From Trigonopsis variabilis (Eukaryota > Ascomycota > Trigonopsidomycetes > Trigonopsidales > Trigonopsidaceae), in contig PPXM03000013.1 in assembly GCA_003707065.3 (NCBI GenBank), positions 101,357-165,356 of the forward strand: 64,000 nt of DNA, read 5' to 3'. The stretch's first letter is position 1, and every line of letters begins with the position of its first letter. The position numbers and the translations under genes are program-made. The notes under the pieces were generated by a model. The model had not been told where the DNA came from. It worked only from the letters and a program-made list of their open reading frames with translations, and did no database searches. Below, one piece after another: positions 41,329 to 51,866 of the stretch.

Positions 41329-41956
41329 TTTAGTTCAATGCGAATCTGTTCGACGCGAACTGGCGATCATTTGTCGGTTGTATCTGTCATCAATCAACCC
41401 GCGATTCGCCAACACAACCGCAGTCATCTGGTATTTTTCTCTCACTGTTATGATTACAGGCCGCCATTCGAAACTGAAGGTCTGCTGCAGACTATAGCTG
41501 AGTGGTCTTCGACATTCTTGTTCTATATACAGCCGTCAAAAATTAATCCTCGAGCGCACTCATCTTTGTCATTAGCATCCTTTACCCCTAATAAAAGACA
41601 CGGAGAATAATGCAACTAATCATGCTCTACTTGAAATTACAATCTATGTATAGTACTTCGCGTTCATTTTACTTGGAAAGATAAGGTCATCCGCAGAGCT
41701 AACAATTACTATGAAGCCTGGACTAAGCCAAAACTAAAGTCCGTCAGAGAGTAGAAAATGCTAAGCGACTTTGAAACAAAACCAAGGCAAATGTTCCCGT
41801 TAACTCTGAGATCATGCGTGAGTTCCAATTTGGAATAGAGCCCGTCGCAGTAGTAGAATCAACGTCGAAGTAGGTCAGTTTGAGAACTATTAAGACCATT
41901 ATTCTTACGATATCATCAATGCCTTTCAGGATTTTGTGCCAGCTAAGCAATCGCAG
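41329..41956. other. Intergenic region
   Basis: Promoter of the reductase and 3' region of the next regulator. No gene or clear element is seen. Confidence 0.4.
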
Positions 41957-44101
41957 TTAAAATCCATAGTTTTCTGAGAGTTTGGGCTCCATGCGAGACA
42001 ATGTGGTAGTTTCAGAACCAAAAATTGCCGAAATCCGTAACAAGGCTAGGTTGAAGAGATTGTCGCTCTGAGGAAAGTGGAAACGTAGAGCATCAGACCA
42101 TTCTTCAACAAGATGCAATAGCTCTTGCTGTTCTGCAGAAGAAAGGCATGTTAGATATATACTCCCAATAAAAAAACTCAACGTAGCAAATAGCTGGCGA
42201 CACCCTTTAAAGTTAATCAAAAATATGAAATCAATCTTCCACTCACAAGAATACCAAAAGCAAGAGATATGGAATGGTTGCAAGTTGAGTACAAATTTAA
42301 TCTCATCCTTGACTGCCTGCTTTAGTTCTGATCTAATTACTCTAACGCCTTCACCAAGTTTAGCTCGTTCTACGGGGGAACGAAATGCTGTAAGAACAGG
42401 ACGCCAAAGCAAAATTTCCAAGTTCGAGATCATAAACTGAAGAACAACCACAGAGTCAAGTTCATGAGGAGTAGTCCCAGCGATGCTAAAGGCACTGCGT
42501 ACTTCCTGCTGGAGCTCTTTGACTTTGAGGCGCAGAGGCTTGATACATTCAAGAGCGGCACAGATATCAGTACAGAGCCGGCCTCGCGCTTTGACAGAGA
42601 AGACTTTGGTCAGGATCTCATGAAGGAGAGAGGATGCTTTACATATATTTATGAAAAGCATGGGTGTCAAAGAAGGCAGGTATGTGGAGGTGGGATCGGA
42701 AAGATCAAAGTCGTCAACTGTAAGCATAGGAACATCAAACTCATCGGTATTGATATTCGTCGGGCGCCCATGAAGAAAAGCTGTCCAAACTTCCGTAGTA
42801 TAGACCAGCCACCATAACCTTCGACGGATGCGTCTTTCCCATGCAGGTATTTTCCACTTCGAGCAATCAATATTTAGTCCCAGGTTCTGAGAAATTGTTA
42901 AAGCCAGACCGACAAGATTCCAGTGAAAGGGAGAATTAGTAATGTATGGGTGAGCTGGAGGCAGCTGAGTAAGTAGTAAGCAAATTTGCAGCGTCTCTAA
43001 ATGAGGAGTATATAGAGTCCGCCGAAGGTGCTCCATTGCGATATTGTACAATTCTTTGGGATCAAATCGACTGAATACCTGAGCTTTGTCACGCATATCG
43101 TATTGTATAAGGACCTGATCGAGATGCGAAAAGGGGAGAGTAACCGCGTAGATGGCCGCCAGGAGGCCAGGACTGATCTCTTGCACTGGAGTCGTTGCAA
43201 GACGAGCACAAGATACCACGGGAAAGAGTGGATAGATGTGACGAAGAAACAGATTGATATATAGTCTTCCTCGATCTGGTGAGACCAAGCTATGTATATC
43301 TCCTGAATTAGATGGGAAATAGGTCTGTTCCATGGCTGGCAGGTAGAGATAGTAGTTATTATACATCATAGTGACTGGTGCAATCGATAAGTCAGGAAAG
43401 CGGCCTTCCATCATCCGATATCCGATCGCTTGAAAGAAAAGTTCATCATGCCGATCGCAACGGAATGCCCAGCTCATCTGAGGATCGAGCTCGTGAGTGG
43501 GACCCACAAATAATGCTGTATGTCCAGATCGCTCATCCAGCGATAGTTGATCCATCTGAAAGCTTAATAGATCGCTTGCCTTTTCGCCCTCGTCCTCGGA
43601 TTCATATCTGTCATTCAGCTGTTCAAGGAAAGAGCTGAAGTCTTCAAGTACATAATCTTGGTTATTTCCCGCAAGGCTTGGATCGCCCTGGACCACATTA
43701 GTTCCGACATCATCTTGATTAGGTAAGAAAGCTTGCTTTAGCTCACTATATTCTATCGGATATTTATTCAGCGTAATTGGAATGTGTGTAGACGTGTCTG
43801 CCGATAAAGACAAGATTCTGTCTGGCGTATCAGACTCAGAAGAGATGACTTCACTCCTATGATTCCTTCCCGTTACTTTTGCCTTTGCAGTATCAAGATT
43901 CACTTGAGCCTTCTTCCTTTTTATTGGAGCTATCACAAATGTACAGTCCCGTCCACATCGTCGACACATATCACATGGAGGTGAGTCTTTTATAATGCAA
44001 CAGTACTTCCGGAGCCTGCAAAAGTCGCAAGGTCGGTTTCGTCGTGACTTGTATGCTCTTCCCATTGAGATTTTCTCCCCATTTCCTTGGTTTGCACTCA
44101 T
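41957..44101 (-). CDS. Zn2Cys6 transcription factor, Dal81/TamA-like, divergent paralogue of the 13-15 kb regulator
   Basis: Nuclear regulator, 700 residues from two exons (44101-42247, 42204-41957). The 42-nt intron keeps frame, so the gene also reads through unspliced. Removing it aligns FWYSWCRQLFATLSFF without gaps to FWHSSASSNFALIGSF of the 13-15 kb factor, and the removed piece has a GTGAGT donor and TTAAC branch. The zinc cluster (RPCDFCRLRKYCC...CDMCRRCGRDC) keeps the six spaced Cys but has an extra Cys where most family members have the basic Lys/Arg before the third ligand. The middle homology block LGLNIDCSKWKIPAWERRIRRRLWW parallels LGLHLDCREWKIPRWERK in the other factor. It is head to head with an MFS gene. 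Its targets are unknown. Confidence 0.87.
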   Translation of the reverse strand: MSANQGNGEKISMGRAYKSRRNRPCDFCRLRKYCCIIKDSPPCDMCRRCGRDCTFVIAPIKRKKAQVNLDTAKAKVTGRNHRSEVISSESDTPDRILSLSADTSTHIPITLNKYPIEYSELKQAFLPNQDDVGTNVVQGDPSLAGNNQDYVLEDFSSFLEQLNDRYESEDEGEKASDLLSFQMDQLSLDERSGHTALFVGPTHELDPQMSWAFRCDRHDELFFQAIGYRMMEGRFPDLSIAPVTMMYNNYYLYLPAMEQTYFPSNSGDIHSLVSPDRGRLYINLFLRHIYPLFPVVSCARLATTPVQEISPGLLAAIYAVTLPFSHLDQVLIQYDMRDKAQVFSRFDPKELYNIAMEHLRRTLYTPHLETLQICLLLTQLPPAHPYITNSPFHWNLVGLALTISQNLGLNIDCSKWKIPAWERRIRRRLWWLVYTTEVWTAFLHGRPTNINTDEFDVPMLTVDDFDLSDPTSTYLPSLTPMLFINICKASSLLHEILTKVFSVKARGRLCTDICAALECIKPLRLKVKELQQEVRSAFSIAGTTPHELDSVVVLQFMISNLEILLWRPVLTAFRSPVERAKLGEGVRVIRSELKQAVKDEIKFVLNLQPFHISCFWYSCEWKIDFIFLINFKGCRQLFATLSFFIGSIYLTCLSSAEQQELLHLVEEWSDALRFHFPQSDNLFNLALLRISAIFGSETTTLSRMEPKLSENYGF

Positions 44102-45036
44102 TATGTTTGTCTTGTTTGGATCTGTAAAGATCGAAAAAACCAGGATAGGGAGCCGAGACTGATAATGTCATCCAAGAAACACGAGAATCGTGGCAACTAT
44201 ATGTTACAGTGCTTCTCTTAGCGTTAATGGTCTGAAAGGCCGATAGGTAAGCCTAGTAGTAAGAAATAATGGTGTGTTGTCCTAGATCGCTAGCCAGTCT
44301 CGTGAGATACTCGATTACATAAAATGATCCTGTTACAACGAGCATTCAATTTTGGCTTCACCATTGATAAGATCTGTAAGCCAATTCTGCCGTCCCAGCT
44401 TCTCATACATGGACGCTACATTGCATTCGGGAATCTTTTTAATGAGAACAAACTAAGCGCTTATGCGGAATTCTCTTTACCTTTACTCTATACAGGAGTC
44501 TGTGCCTCAAGTACAGACTTAGGTATCTAGGCCTCTGCGATGTATGAGGATGGGTCCAGTCAATCAGAAAAAGCAACTCATCCGTTGTACCCAATCCATG
44601 TGCAGTATCCAAGATATCTTCCGTTTCTCATATTTGGTCTCTTTCATATATGGACAAGTCAAACCCATAGAAGATCTACTCATTGAGGTCCCTACTTTCC
44701 ATTGCTCGTTGGACGCCGGCCAAGGCGAAGGCGATAAGGACGTTTATCTACGATGCCACCACCGCTACATGAGCCACAATGTCTTCTCATTCGCCGGACA
44801 CGTGACTTGTAGCATGCCTCGCGAGCCTCAAAGAAAGAAGATGATTGGTTCGTTCACCAAATCATGGGCTGTTTAGGCCACTGTAGATGAGTCAATGCTA
44901 ATTGATAAGTCAAATTACTATTCTTGCTACCAGATAACCCGATAATGACTTACAATATCAGCATCCAGATGCGTTAGCCGAGGGTTGACTATTTATACCT
45001 CGTCTTTTGCATCTGGACTTATCGATAAGTGAAAAT
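44102..45036. other. Divergent intergenic region, regulator / MFS
   Basis: About 935 bp. A 110-codon frame (44544-44876) has no domain and no splice-supported extension. Nothing else is seen. Confidence 0.4.
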
Positions 45037-46648
45037 ATGGAAATATCCAACATTAAATCTACGAGAAGTATCGAGGAGAAATCCATCGACACTTATGGGC
45101 AGGGCCAGCTACACGCTGTTCAAGGAGTTGAGCATTTCGATCCTAAGGTCGAAAATCATATTAGATGGAAAACAGATATTCAAGTGATCCCATTTATTTG
45201 CTTGATATATCTCTGCACGTGAGTCCAGATGCTCCGTTAACGTCATGCTTACGCCTGCAGCTCTCTTGATCGAAGTAATATCTCCAACGCCAAGACTGAT
45301 GGTCTTGATACAGATATCGGAATGACTGCTGAACAATATAATACGATGATGTCAATTTTCTTTGTTCCATATGTCATATTTGGTCTCCCTCTGGCCATCT
45401 TGATTAAACGGTTCAACCCTGCTAATGTTCTTCCAATCCTCTGTTTTATCTTTGGAATCATGAGCATTTGCACTGCTGCAGTTAAAAACTGGGTACTGAC
45501 AATGTGTAACAATTTGGCTAACTTGATCTAGTCTGGTCTCATGGCCTTACGTTGGTTCCTGGGAATGTCCGAGAGCGCTATTCTACCGGGGTTTACCTTC
45601 TACCTTACTATGTTTTATCGCCGTGATGAAATGGCAAGACGAATCGGCTTATGCTATTCAGCTTCCAATATCGCATATGCCTTTTCAGGTCTTTTGTCTT
45701 ACGGTGTCTTCCAAATTAAGTCTAGCCATCTTTTTGGCTGGCAGTACTTGTTTTTAATCGAAGGTGCGTTCACTTTATGTGTTTCTGCCGCTACCTTTCT
45801 GTTCTTACCAAGAGGCATTGACAGCCTTCGCTATATGTCGGAGGAGGAAAAAAGGATCGCCAAGGAACGCGTTATTCACGATTCTTCGCACATTGTCGGT
45901 GATAAGACAAATTTAAGAGATGGTCTTTCTACATTCAAGCACCCCATTGCTTATCTATGGATTGCCTCTGATATGTGTCTAGCCGTGCCTCTCTGGACCA
46001 TTGCTAACTGGTTCCCTCAGATTGTTCTGCAATTGGGAAATACAGTCGTTATCACCAATCTCCTGACTGTCGCCCCAAATGTATGGGGTTCTTTGTCTGT
46101 TCTTTTTTTCGCTTACCTCTCTGACTACTTCAAAATCAGATCGGTCTTCCTAATGTGCACTTTACTCATTACCTTTTGTGGGGTAGTCGCATTTGGTAAC
46201 ATAGACGTTGAAACTCATAAAGGTGCCGCTTACTTTCTTACCTTCCTCATGACCACTGGCGCCTCGGTGTCTTCGGTACTGATGAATAGCTGGTCTAGCA
46301 ACAACCTCCTTGGAGAGAACCGAAGAATTGTGTTTGCTGGTATTGCTATTCCTTTAGCTAATGCCTGTGGTCTCATTTCAACCAACGTAAGTCGACGAAT
46401 TAATAATATCTGCTAACACTTTCCAGATTTTTCGACCTGCAGATGCTCCTAGGTATCTTCCGGCCCTAATTGTCACTGCTGTATTTGGTGGTGTCGGTGT
46501 GGTCATAACTGGATTCACTTTGCTATACATGTACGTGGACAACAAGCGTCGTAATAGCAAGCAAGGAATCAATATTTCTGCTCACGAAATTTCTACTGCG
46601 GAAATGGGAGACGGTCCTAGTAATCCTTCCTTCAGATGGTTCTATTAG
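45037..46648 (+). CDS. MFS permease, Dal5/Tna1 family
   Basis: Plasma-membrane transporter, 496 residues from four exons (45037-45218, 45261-45492, 45532-46386, 46427-46648), introns 42, 39 and 40 nt. Joins restore the family blocks CTSLDRSNISNAKTDGL (helix 1 to loop), VKNWSGLMALRWFLGMSE (helices 3-4) and a complete helix 12. The central RF/RGID loop, the STFKHPIAYLW segment after it, and the C-terminal motif MGDGPSNPSFRWFY are hallmarks of the nicotinate/Tna1-like and related carboxylate permeases. The third intron shows the clearest yeast-style 3' end in the window (TGCTAACACTTTCCAG). It is head to head with the second Dal81/TamA-like factor and followed by an alpha/beta hydrolase in the same direction. 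Confidence 0.9.
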
Positions 46649-47079
46649 TTCTTTTTGTCTTACATTGGCTGTGAATGTAAAGAAGCAATGCAGTGTCCTT
46701 TTTGTCGCACTATAGCGTAATAGCTGTCACAACAAATCATATGGGCGGTCTGCTAAAGTAGCTAAAAATTCTCTAGAACTTTGGATCGAACATAAGTTTA
46801 GGCTGAGGAATGAGCAAGACTGACGTCTATGATCTCTATTAACTGAGCTATGTAGCGGATGTGGAGGAAGGAACGATATTTGACACGTGACTCAAATGGC
46901 ACTTGGCGTAGAATATTACCACCAGAAGATTCGCAGTCGCCGGTGGCCAGCGGGAATCAAGATCTCCGCCACACTCATAAGTCGTGCAAATGGATTTAAT
47001 AGCCTGATAGGCTAAGCGAAAAAGTATAAGATGAACAAATTTCTCCGGTAGTTGGTGTGTGAACAGGTGCTTGTCAGCA
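46649..47079. other. Intergenic region, MFS to hydrolase
   Basis: Hydrolase promoter. A partial tRNA-like A-box/B-box arrangement on the minus strand (46783-46859) does not fold into a tRNA; see rejected items. Confidence 0.4.
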
Positions 47080-48246
47080 ATGAATTATGTGGGCGATCAG
47101 GAAAGGCACAGGCCTGTTGTATATGTGGAGCCTCTGAACGCCATAAAACCGCAATACCTGGCAGGACTAGATCCAGTTTTTGTCGATGCATGGAACAAAC
47201 ATCAAGTTGGACGGATGGTGAACCACCAAATGCCGCTGGAGGTGGTTCGCAAAGATCCCAAATACACAATCACGTTTGGTCTCACCTATGGGCCCAAAGT
47301 TGGTAAAGAGTATGATGTCAAATGCCCGGTCGAAGGCGGGGAGATCTCCATTCGAGTCTATGTTCCAGAAAACCGCCCAGAAACACCTCTACCTTGGTAT
47401 ATGAACCTTCACGGTGGAGGCTGGGTCTTTGGCAGTCTGAATAGCGATGCTACCTTCTGTCGACGAGTGTGTCACGGAGTGGAATGTATTGTCTTCGATG
47501 TTGACTACCGTCTAGCTCCCGAATATCCTTTACCCATTCCGATTGAAGACAGCTGGAGAGCATTCAATTATGTAAGTTTTGCGCGTTCCTCGCGAACTAA
47601 TATAAGATCCGTGAAAACAGTGCCAAATTCAACATCGATCCTTCTTTGGCTTCTGTAGGGGGGATATCTGCCGGTGGTCATATGTCGGCTGTTTTGGCTC
47701 AACGCTGTCACGAGGCCGGCTTTCCACTTTGTCTTGCACTTTTAGCTGTTCCAGCCGTCGATATGACCCAGCTAGATGATGGTGTTTCTGGAGTTCCAGC
47801 TTCTTGCCCTTACAGGAGTTACATTGAATGTTATGATGTTCCTCATCTGTCCTTTGCCAGAATGAAATACTTTTCCGACTATGCTCTCGGTCCAAAAACT
47901 CAGGATCTTAGTGAGGTATTATCTATTTTGGTGCTCGATGTATCTGCTGACATATCAGGTGATTTACAGTCCCATTAGGAATGAAAACATCTCGGGACTA
48001 TGCCCTCATTTGGTTATCACCGCTGAATTTGACGTTCTCAGGGACGAGGGAAAGGCTTATGCTGAAAAGCTTGCATATGCTGGAGTGCAGGTCAAACATA
48101 AACTCTATAAGGGTGTGACCCATCCGTTCATGCACATGGACGGCCTTTTGAATCAAGCAAAGGACTACAACAAGTTGACCATTGCGACGCTCAAGCGAGC
48201 ATTTAAAACCAGAGGCAAAGATGTTTTTAATCAAGAATCTTCCTAG
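47080..48246 (+). CDS. Alpha/beta hydrolase, hormone-sensitive-lipase-like esterase
   Basis: Serine hydrolase acting on esters or lactones, 362 residues from three exons (47080-47571, 47607-47915, 47959-48246), introns 35 and 43 nt. The oxyanion motif HGGGW is followed by the nucleophile elbow GISAGGHM (G-x-S-x-G), an Asp in DVLRDEG and the catalytic His in THPFMHM, so the triad is complete. No signal peptide is present, so it is cytosolic. The ATG at 47080 is used; the frame is open 21 nt further upstream without another ATG. It is in tandem with the Tna1-like permease. An esterase or lactonase near a Baeyer-Villiger monooxygenase could cleave its product; kynurenine formamidase and carbamate hydrolases belong to the same fold and are alternatives. 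Confidence 0.9.
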
Positions 48247-48918
48247 GCTTGGTCTTGTTTTTGTAGAACTTTCCAGTCCGCCTATATCCGCCTATATCCG
48301 CCTTTTAATACTCGTCTAAAGCCTATAATGATTGTACAAAAAACAAATAGATTTCCAGAAGATGGTTAACGGGCTCCCGCTAGAATGCAGCATTGAGCTG
48401 GATCGAGTGAACGCAGATTATTGCTTTGAAACTTATTCTTCAAAGCTTACTTGGGCCGTCAACTTTTTAAATTACTTTCAAGACTCTAAAATCGATGTCC
48501 AATTGCGGGAGCGATTATTCGCGTCCCCATAGAGTTGATTGATCAAACTCTTCTTATCTATGAATTACTGCTCGCGTTCTACAATGCATATCGTAAGTAT
48601 ACGGTGTCCAGGGCAGATCGCCGAGTGACCGTATTACAGCACATACAACGAAGCAAAGGGAGTCTCTACAATGTCAATCCGTAGACTTTACGATATATTT
48701 GAGATTGCTGGCTATGACTGTGCCTATTCTATCACTGAGCTAGAATGATTAAGTGAAACCAATATATCATTCTCATGAAATCTGTCGCAGGGAACTATGA
48801 GAGGGAATTCGGGTGATTGTGATCAGCATCACGAAGTGTAGCATGTCGACGTATCACTTCACAACCAGGTTGTCGGAGCAGGTCAAAAAATTATAGCGCC
48901 AACTTAGGCCCTGTGAGA
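48247..48918. other. Intergenic region with short tandem repeat
   Basis: CCGCCTATATCCGCCTATATCCGCC at about 48281-48303 is an 11-nt tandem repeat just after the hydrolase stop. A 66-codon frame (48332-48532) has no recognised domain. Confidence 0.4.
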
Positions 48919-49327
48919 ATGGAAGGCCGTTGCCAATGTGGCGCAATCCGCTTTACTGCACCTCTCGATCGGCCGTTGCAGATGTACATTTGTCACTGTC
49001 TCGAGTGCCGACACCAGAGTGCCTCTGCTTTTGGCGTAACGGCTCTATTTCCGGCCTTTGACATTTATGCTAGTGCCAAAATTGGTGCCGATCGCTATTT
49101 ACTCTCACTCCAATACACACTCTGGTCTTGTAAAGAATTGTTACTTTTGCAGCAATTGCGGTACGCGGCTTATGCATGGGGGAGGTGCTTACACTGCGGT
49201 GAAGGGAGGCTGCCTAGAAGCACTTGACAGGGATTTATTGTCGAGTGCCACGCATATTTGGACCAAACACGCTCTAGTTTCTATCCCGCAAGATGTAGAT
49301 TCATATGAAGAGGAGCCTCCAAGCTAA
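48919..49327 (+). pseudogene. GFA-family (glutathione-dependent formaldehyde-activating-like) gene with a frameshift
   Basis: Cys-rich zinc-binding protein of the GFA/CENP-V family, about 135 residues across two frames. The first frame gives GRCQCGAIRF and CHCLECRHQSASAFG, the first Cys pair sets. The second frame, entered near 49096-49101 in a TATTTAC run, gives YFCSNCGTRLMHGGG and the C-terminal DSYEEEPPS-type end. A single extra base would explain the switch. I looked for an intron between the frames: no donor in phase removes the shift without also deleting the conserved CSNCG. It is either a recent pseudogene or an assembly error. The family has enzymes acting on S-hydroxymethyl-glutathione and many of unknown role. 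Confidence 0.7.
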
Positions 49328-50792
49328 TCTCTCTTCACTATCACTTGAAGTTGTTGATCGTCCTCTCTACTTGAGATCCCGCAATTATTGTTTTAGATTC
49401 TTGATCTATGAAAGCTGAGTTAAATCGATATCCAGGACGCATCGGCACTTGTTTATTCTCGCTAAATGACACAGTGTGAGTTTAATAGTGAATAGTTGTT
49501 GAAGTCTGGTAAAGTATTTTCTTGCACTGTGAACGACAAGCGAGAGGAGACCGGTAGCAAGCCTTCTTGCTGTTCAAGCTGGTACTCCGTCAACTTTGTG
49601 CTGACTGGAACTAGAGAAGCGTTAGCGTCTGAGGATATCGAGAAAATCTAGTAATGCTCGAAGCTATTTGATATCGTTCTCTGAATATGATACACTTGTA
49701 TACAGGGAAGATGTAGGAAATAGAGTATCTCACCGGGCCTTCACTTTCTTGAAGAGTATTGCTCCATATCTTTCTCGGAGGGCAGGCACGTATATGATAA
49801 CATGTAACCATATCAGTTCCCCTAGCTATAAGAACTCGCCGGTGCAGTCACTGAGCTATTAAGTACTATATTACATCCAGACTTGTGAGTGAAGCTGTGG
49901 TTGATAATAGCTGGACAGTCGAGACGGTCTTAAACATCGAAAAAATCAAACATACCAATGGGAAATCTCTTGGAAATGCAGTAGATTGTGGAAACGTAGG
50001 AGGGACAAAGTATATTACTGTATCTATAAAAGAGTTGAACACTAAGGAGGATTATTTGCATGACTGGCTTAGCTGACTGTGCTTTAGCGTACACCACTCC
50101 TTCCTATTGGCTTTGCACTGGAGAACTTGCAATCTGCATATGTGCGTCAGGACAGCTGCACTTTTTCATTCACTAACGAAACACATCAAATACGTCAGAG
50201 TAACTTGCTTATGTCAGTACCTTTCTTAGCAGGCACTCGGAAAGAGTCGCGGTATATCATATAGATTACTTCCTGTTTACTACATCTCAATATAGGTAGC
50301 CATAGAAAACCCGTGAGTTGTTTCCTGCCTTAGCCCCGAGTTCGGAAGTCCGAATTTCGACCGTAACTCCGTGTCTGGATGTTAACAGTCGTGGAACTAT
50401 CCACGTTGGGATCTTGTCACTCACTGCTACAACGTAAAGTAGATCAATCCCATAGACTTTTGCTTCTTATGCACACTAAACTCATGAAACTGTGTATAAG
50501 AATTGAATTTACAGAACACTGTCTACGAGCTAATCACGTATTCTATTATAGCCAAAATATGCTCCGGATGAAACAGGTATATCCTGCAGATCTTGCAAGT
50601 GCTGCTGTCAATTTAGGGACCCTATATGGATTGGAGCGGATTCGTAACAATGAGGATCAAATAGGTAACTCAACGGCTGACGTGGATCAAACTCATCGGT
50701 CGATTAGTAAGGTAGTCGCTGTAACGTGATCAGTTCTATTGTATAAAACTGCGCTCGCAAACACTGAAGCTACCGATATACCCTCCACGGTG
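49328..50792. other. Gene-poor stretch, 1.5 kb
   Basis: Only short frames (up to 116 codons at 50379-50729) without domains. Base composition is AT-rich up to the sharp change at the next gene. Confidence 0.4.
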
Positions 50793-51866
50793 ATGAAAGC
50801 TTGGCGGCTAGAGCGCCCTGGTGGGACTTTGGCACTGAAGGACATTTCCATTCCCGAGCCACGCCCTGGCACCGTACTGGTGCGCATCGAGGCTTCCCCC
50901 CTGATGTCGTATATCAAGAATTACGTGGAAGGGAAACTACCATTCTATATTCCGCCATCGGGCGAGTTCACGATTGGCACCAACGGCGTCGGTATTGTCG
51001 AGACTGTCGGCCGTGATGTCTGGCATATCAAGCCTGGCCAACGTGTCCTCATCTCTTCGCATTTTGTTGCGAGGGATAACGTGGATGATCCAGCACGAGT
51101 CCTGATCGGACTGACCGCTGGCGCTGCCACTGGCGCCGAAGCAATGCTGGCAGACTGGCCCAATGGAACACTTGCCGAATATGCCCTGCTCCCAGTCGAG
51201 GCCCTGATACCAGCAACTGGTCTGGAGCATATGGATGGTGCGCATCTTCTCGCGGTGAGCCGCTGCATCATCCCGTTTGGCGGTCTTCTGCGCGGAAGGC
51301 TGGCCGCTGGCGAAACTCTGGTCGTCACGGGCGCTACCGGTGCCTATGGAGCAGCAGCAGTCCTTGTGGGCCTCGCGATGGGCGCAGCCAGGGTTGTTGC
51401 GGCCGGACGCAATCAGGCAGCGCTCGAAGCCATAGCTATAGCAGGAGGCCCTCGTGTCGTGACTGTGACGCTGAAAGGCGATGCCGCCGCCGATGCAGAA
51501 GCCCTTCGTGCCGCGGCAGGCGGGGGCGCGCATATGGCATTCGATATGGTCGGCAACGCTGGTGATCCAAATGCGACCTTAGCTGCCCTTCACAGTCTGC
51601 GGCGGGGCGGCAGATTGGTGCTGATGGGCAGCATGACTACGCCGCTGCCGGTTCCTTACACGCTGTTGATGCTGAACGATTGGGAGATCCTTGGACAGTT
51701 CATGTATCCTGCAAAGGCGTATCTACGCCTGCTCGACCTGCTGCGGAGCGGCCTTCTTGACATCAGCGCAATTCAACCATCCATCTTTCCTCTTGCCGAC
51801 TTACCACAAGCGATAGAAGCAGCTACGATAGCCGGCAATCTCGAATACGTCGTGATGCGGGCGTGA
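50793..51866 (+). CDS. Zinc-free MDR-family oxidoreductase (quinone-reductase-like), probable bacterial origin
   Basis: NADPH-dependent medium-chain dehydrogenase/reductase of about 357 residues, intronless. The N-terminal catalytic domain starts MKAWRLERPGG; it has GTNGVGIVETVG where zinc enzymes have a GHE motif, so no catalytic zinc. The Rossmann domain carries VTGATGAYGAAAV near residue 180. A C-terminal block PLADLPQAIEAA is typical. Codon use is clearly richer in GCC, GGC, CTG and CGC than neighbouring genes, and the reading frame on the opposite strand is also long, a by-product of high GC. The ATG at 50793 is chosen because the family begins with MKA; an open frame extends 18 codons upstream. 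It stands alone between long AT-rich gaps, as expected for a transferred gene. Substrate unknown. Confidence 0.85.
   Translation: MKAWRLERPGGTLALKDISIPEPRPGTVLVRIEASPLMSYIKNYVEGKLPFYIPPSGEFTIGTNGVGIVETVGRDVWHIKPGQRVLISSHFVARDNVDDPARVLIGLTAGAATGAEAMLADWPNGTLAEYALLPVEALIPATGLEHMDGAHLLAVSRCIIPFGGLLRGRLAAGETLVVTGATGAYGAAAVLVGLAMGAARVVAAGRNQAALEAIAIAGGPRVVTVTLKGDAAADAEALRAAAGGGAHMAFDMVGNAGDPNATLAALHSLRRGGRLVLMGSMTTPLPVPYTLLMLNDWEILGQFMYPAKAYLRLLDLLRSGLLDISAIQPSIFPLADLPQAIEAATIAGNLEYVVMRA

Noticed and set aside
46783-46859. tRNA-like sequence on the minus strand (TAGCTCAGTTAATAGAG A-box and GTTCGATCC B-box)
   Set aside because: The acceptor stem and T stem do not pair and no five-base-pair anticodon stem can be drawn; at most a decayed tRNA or chance.
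50937-51533. 198-codon minus-strand ORF
   Set aside because: Antisense shadow of the GC-rich oxidoreductase; no domain.
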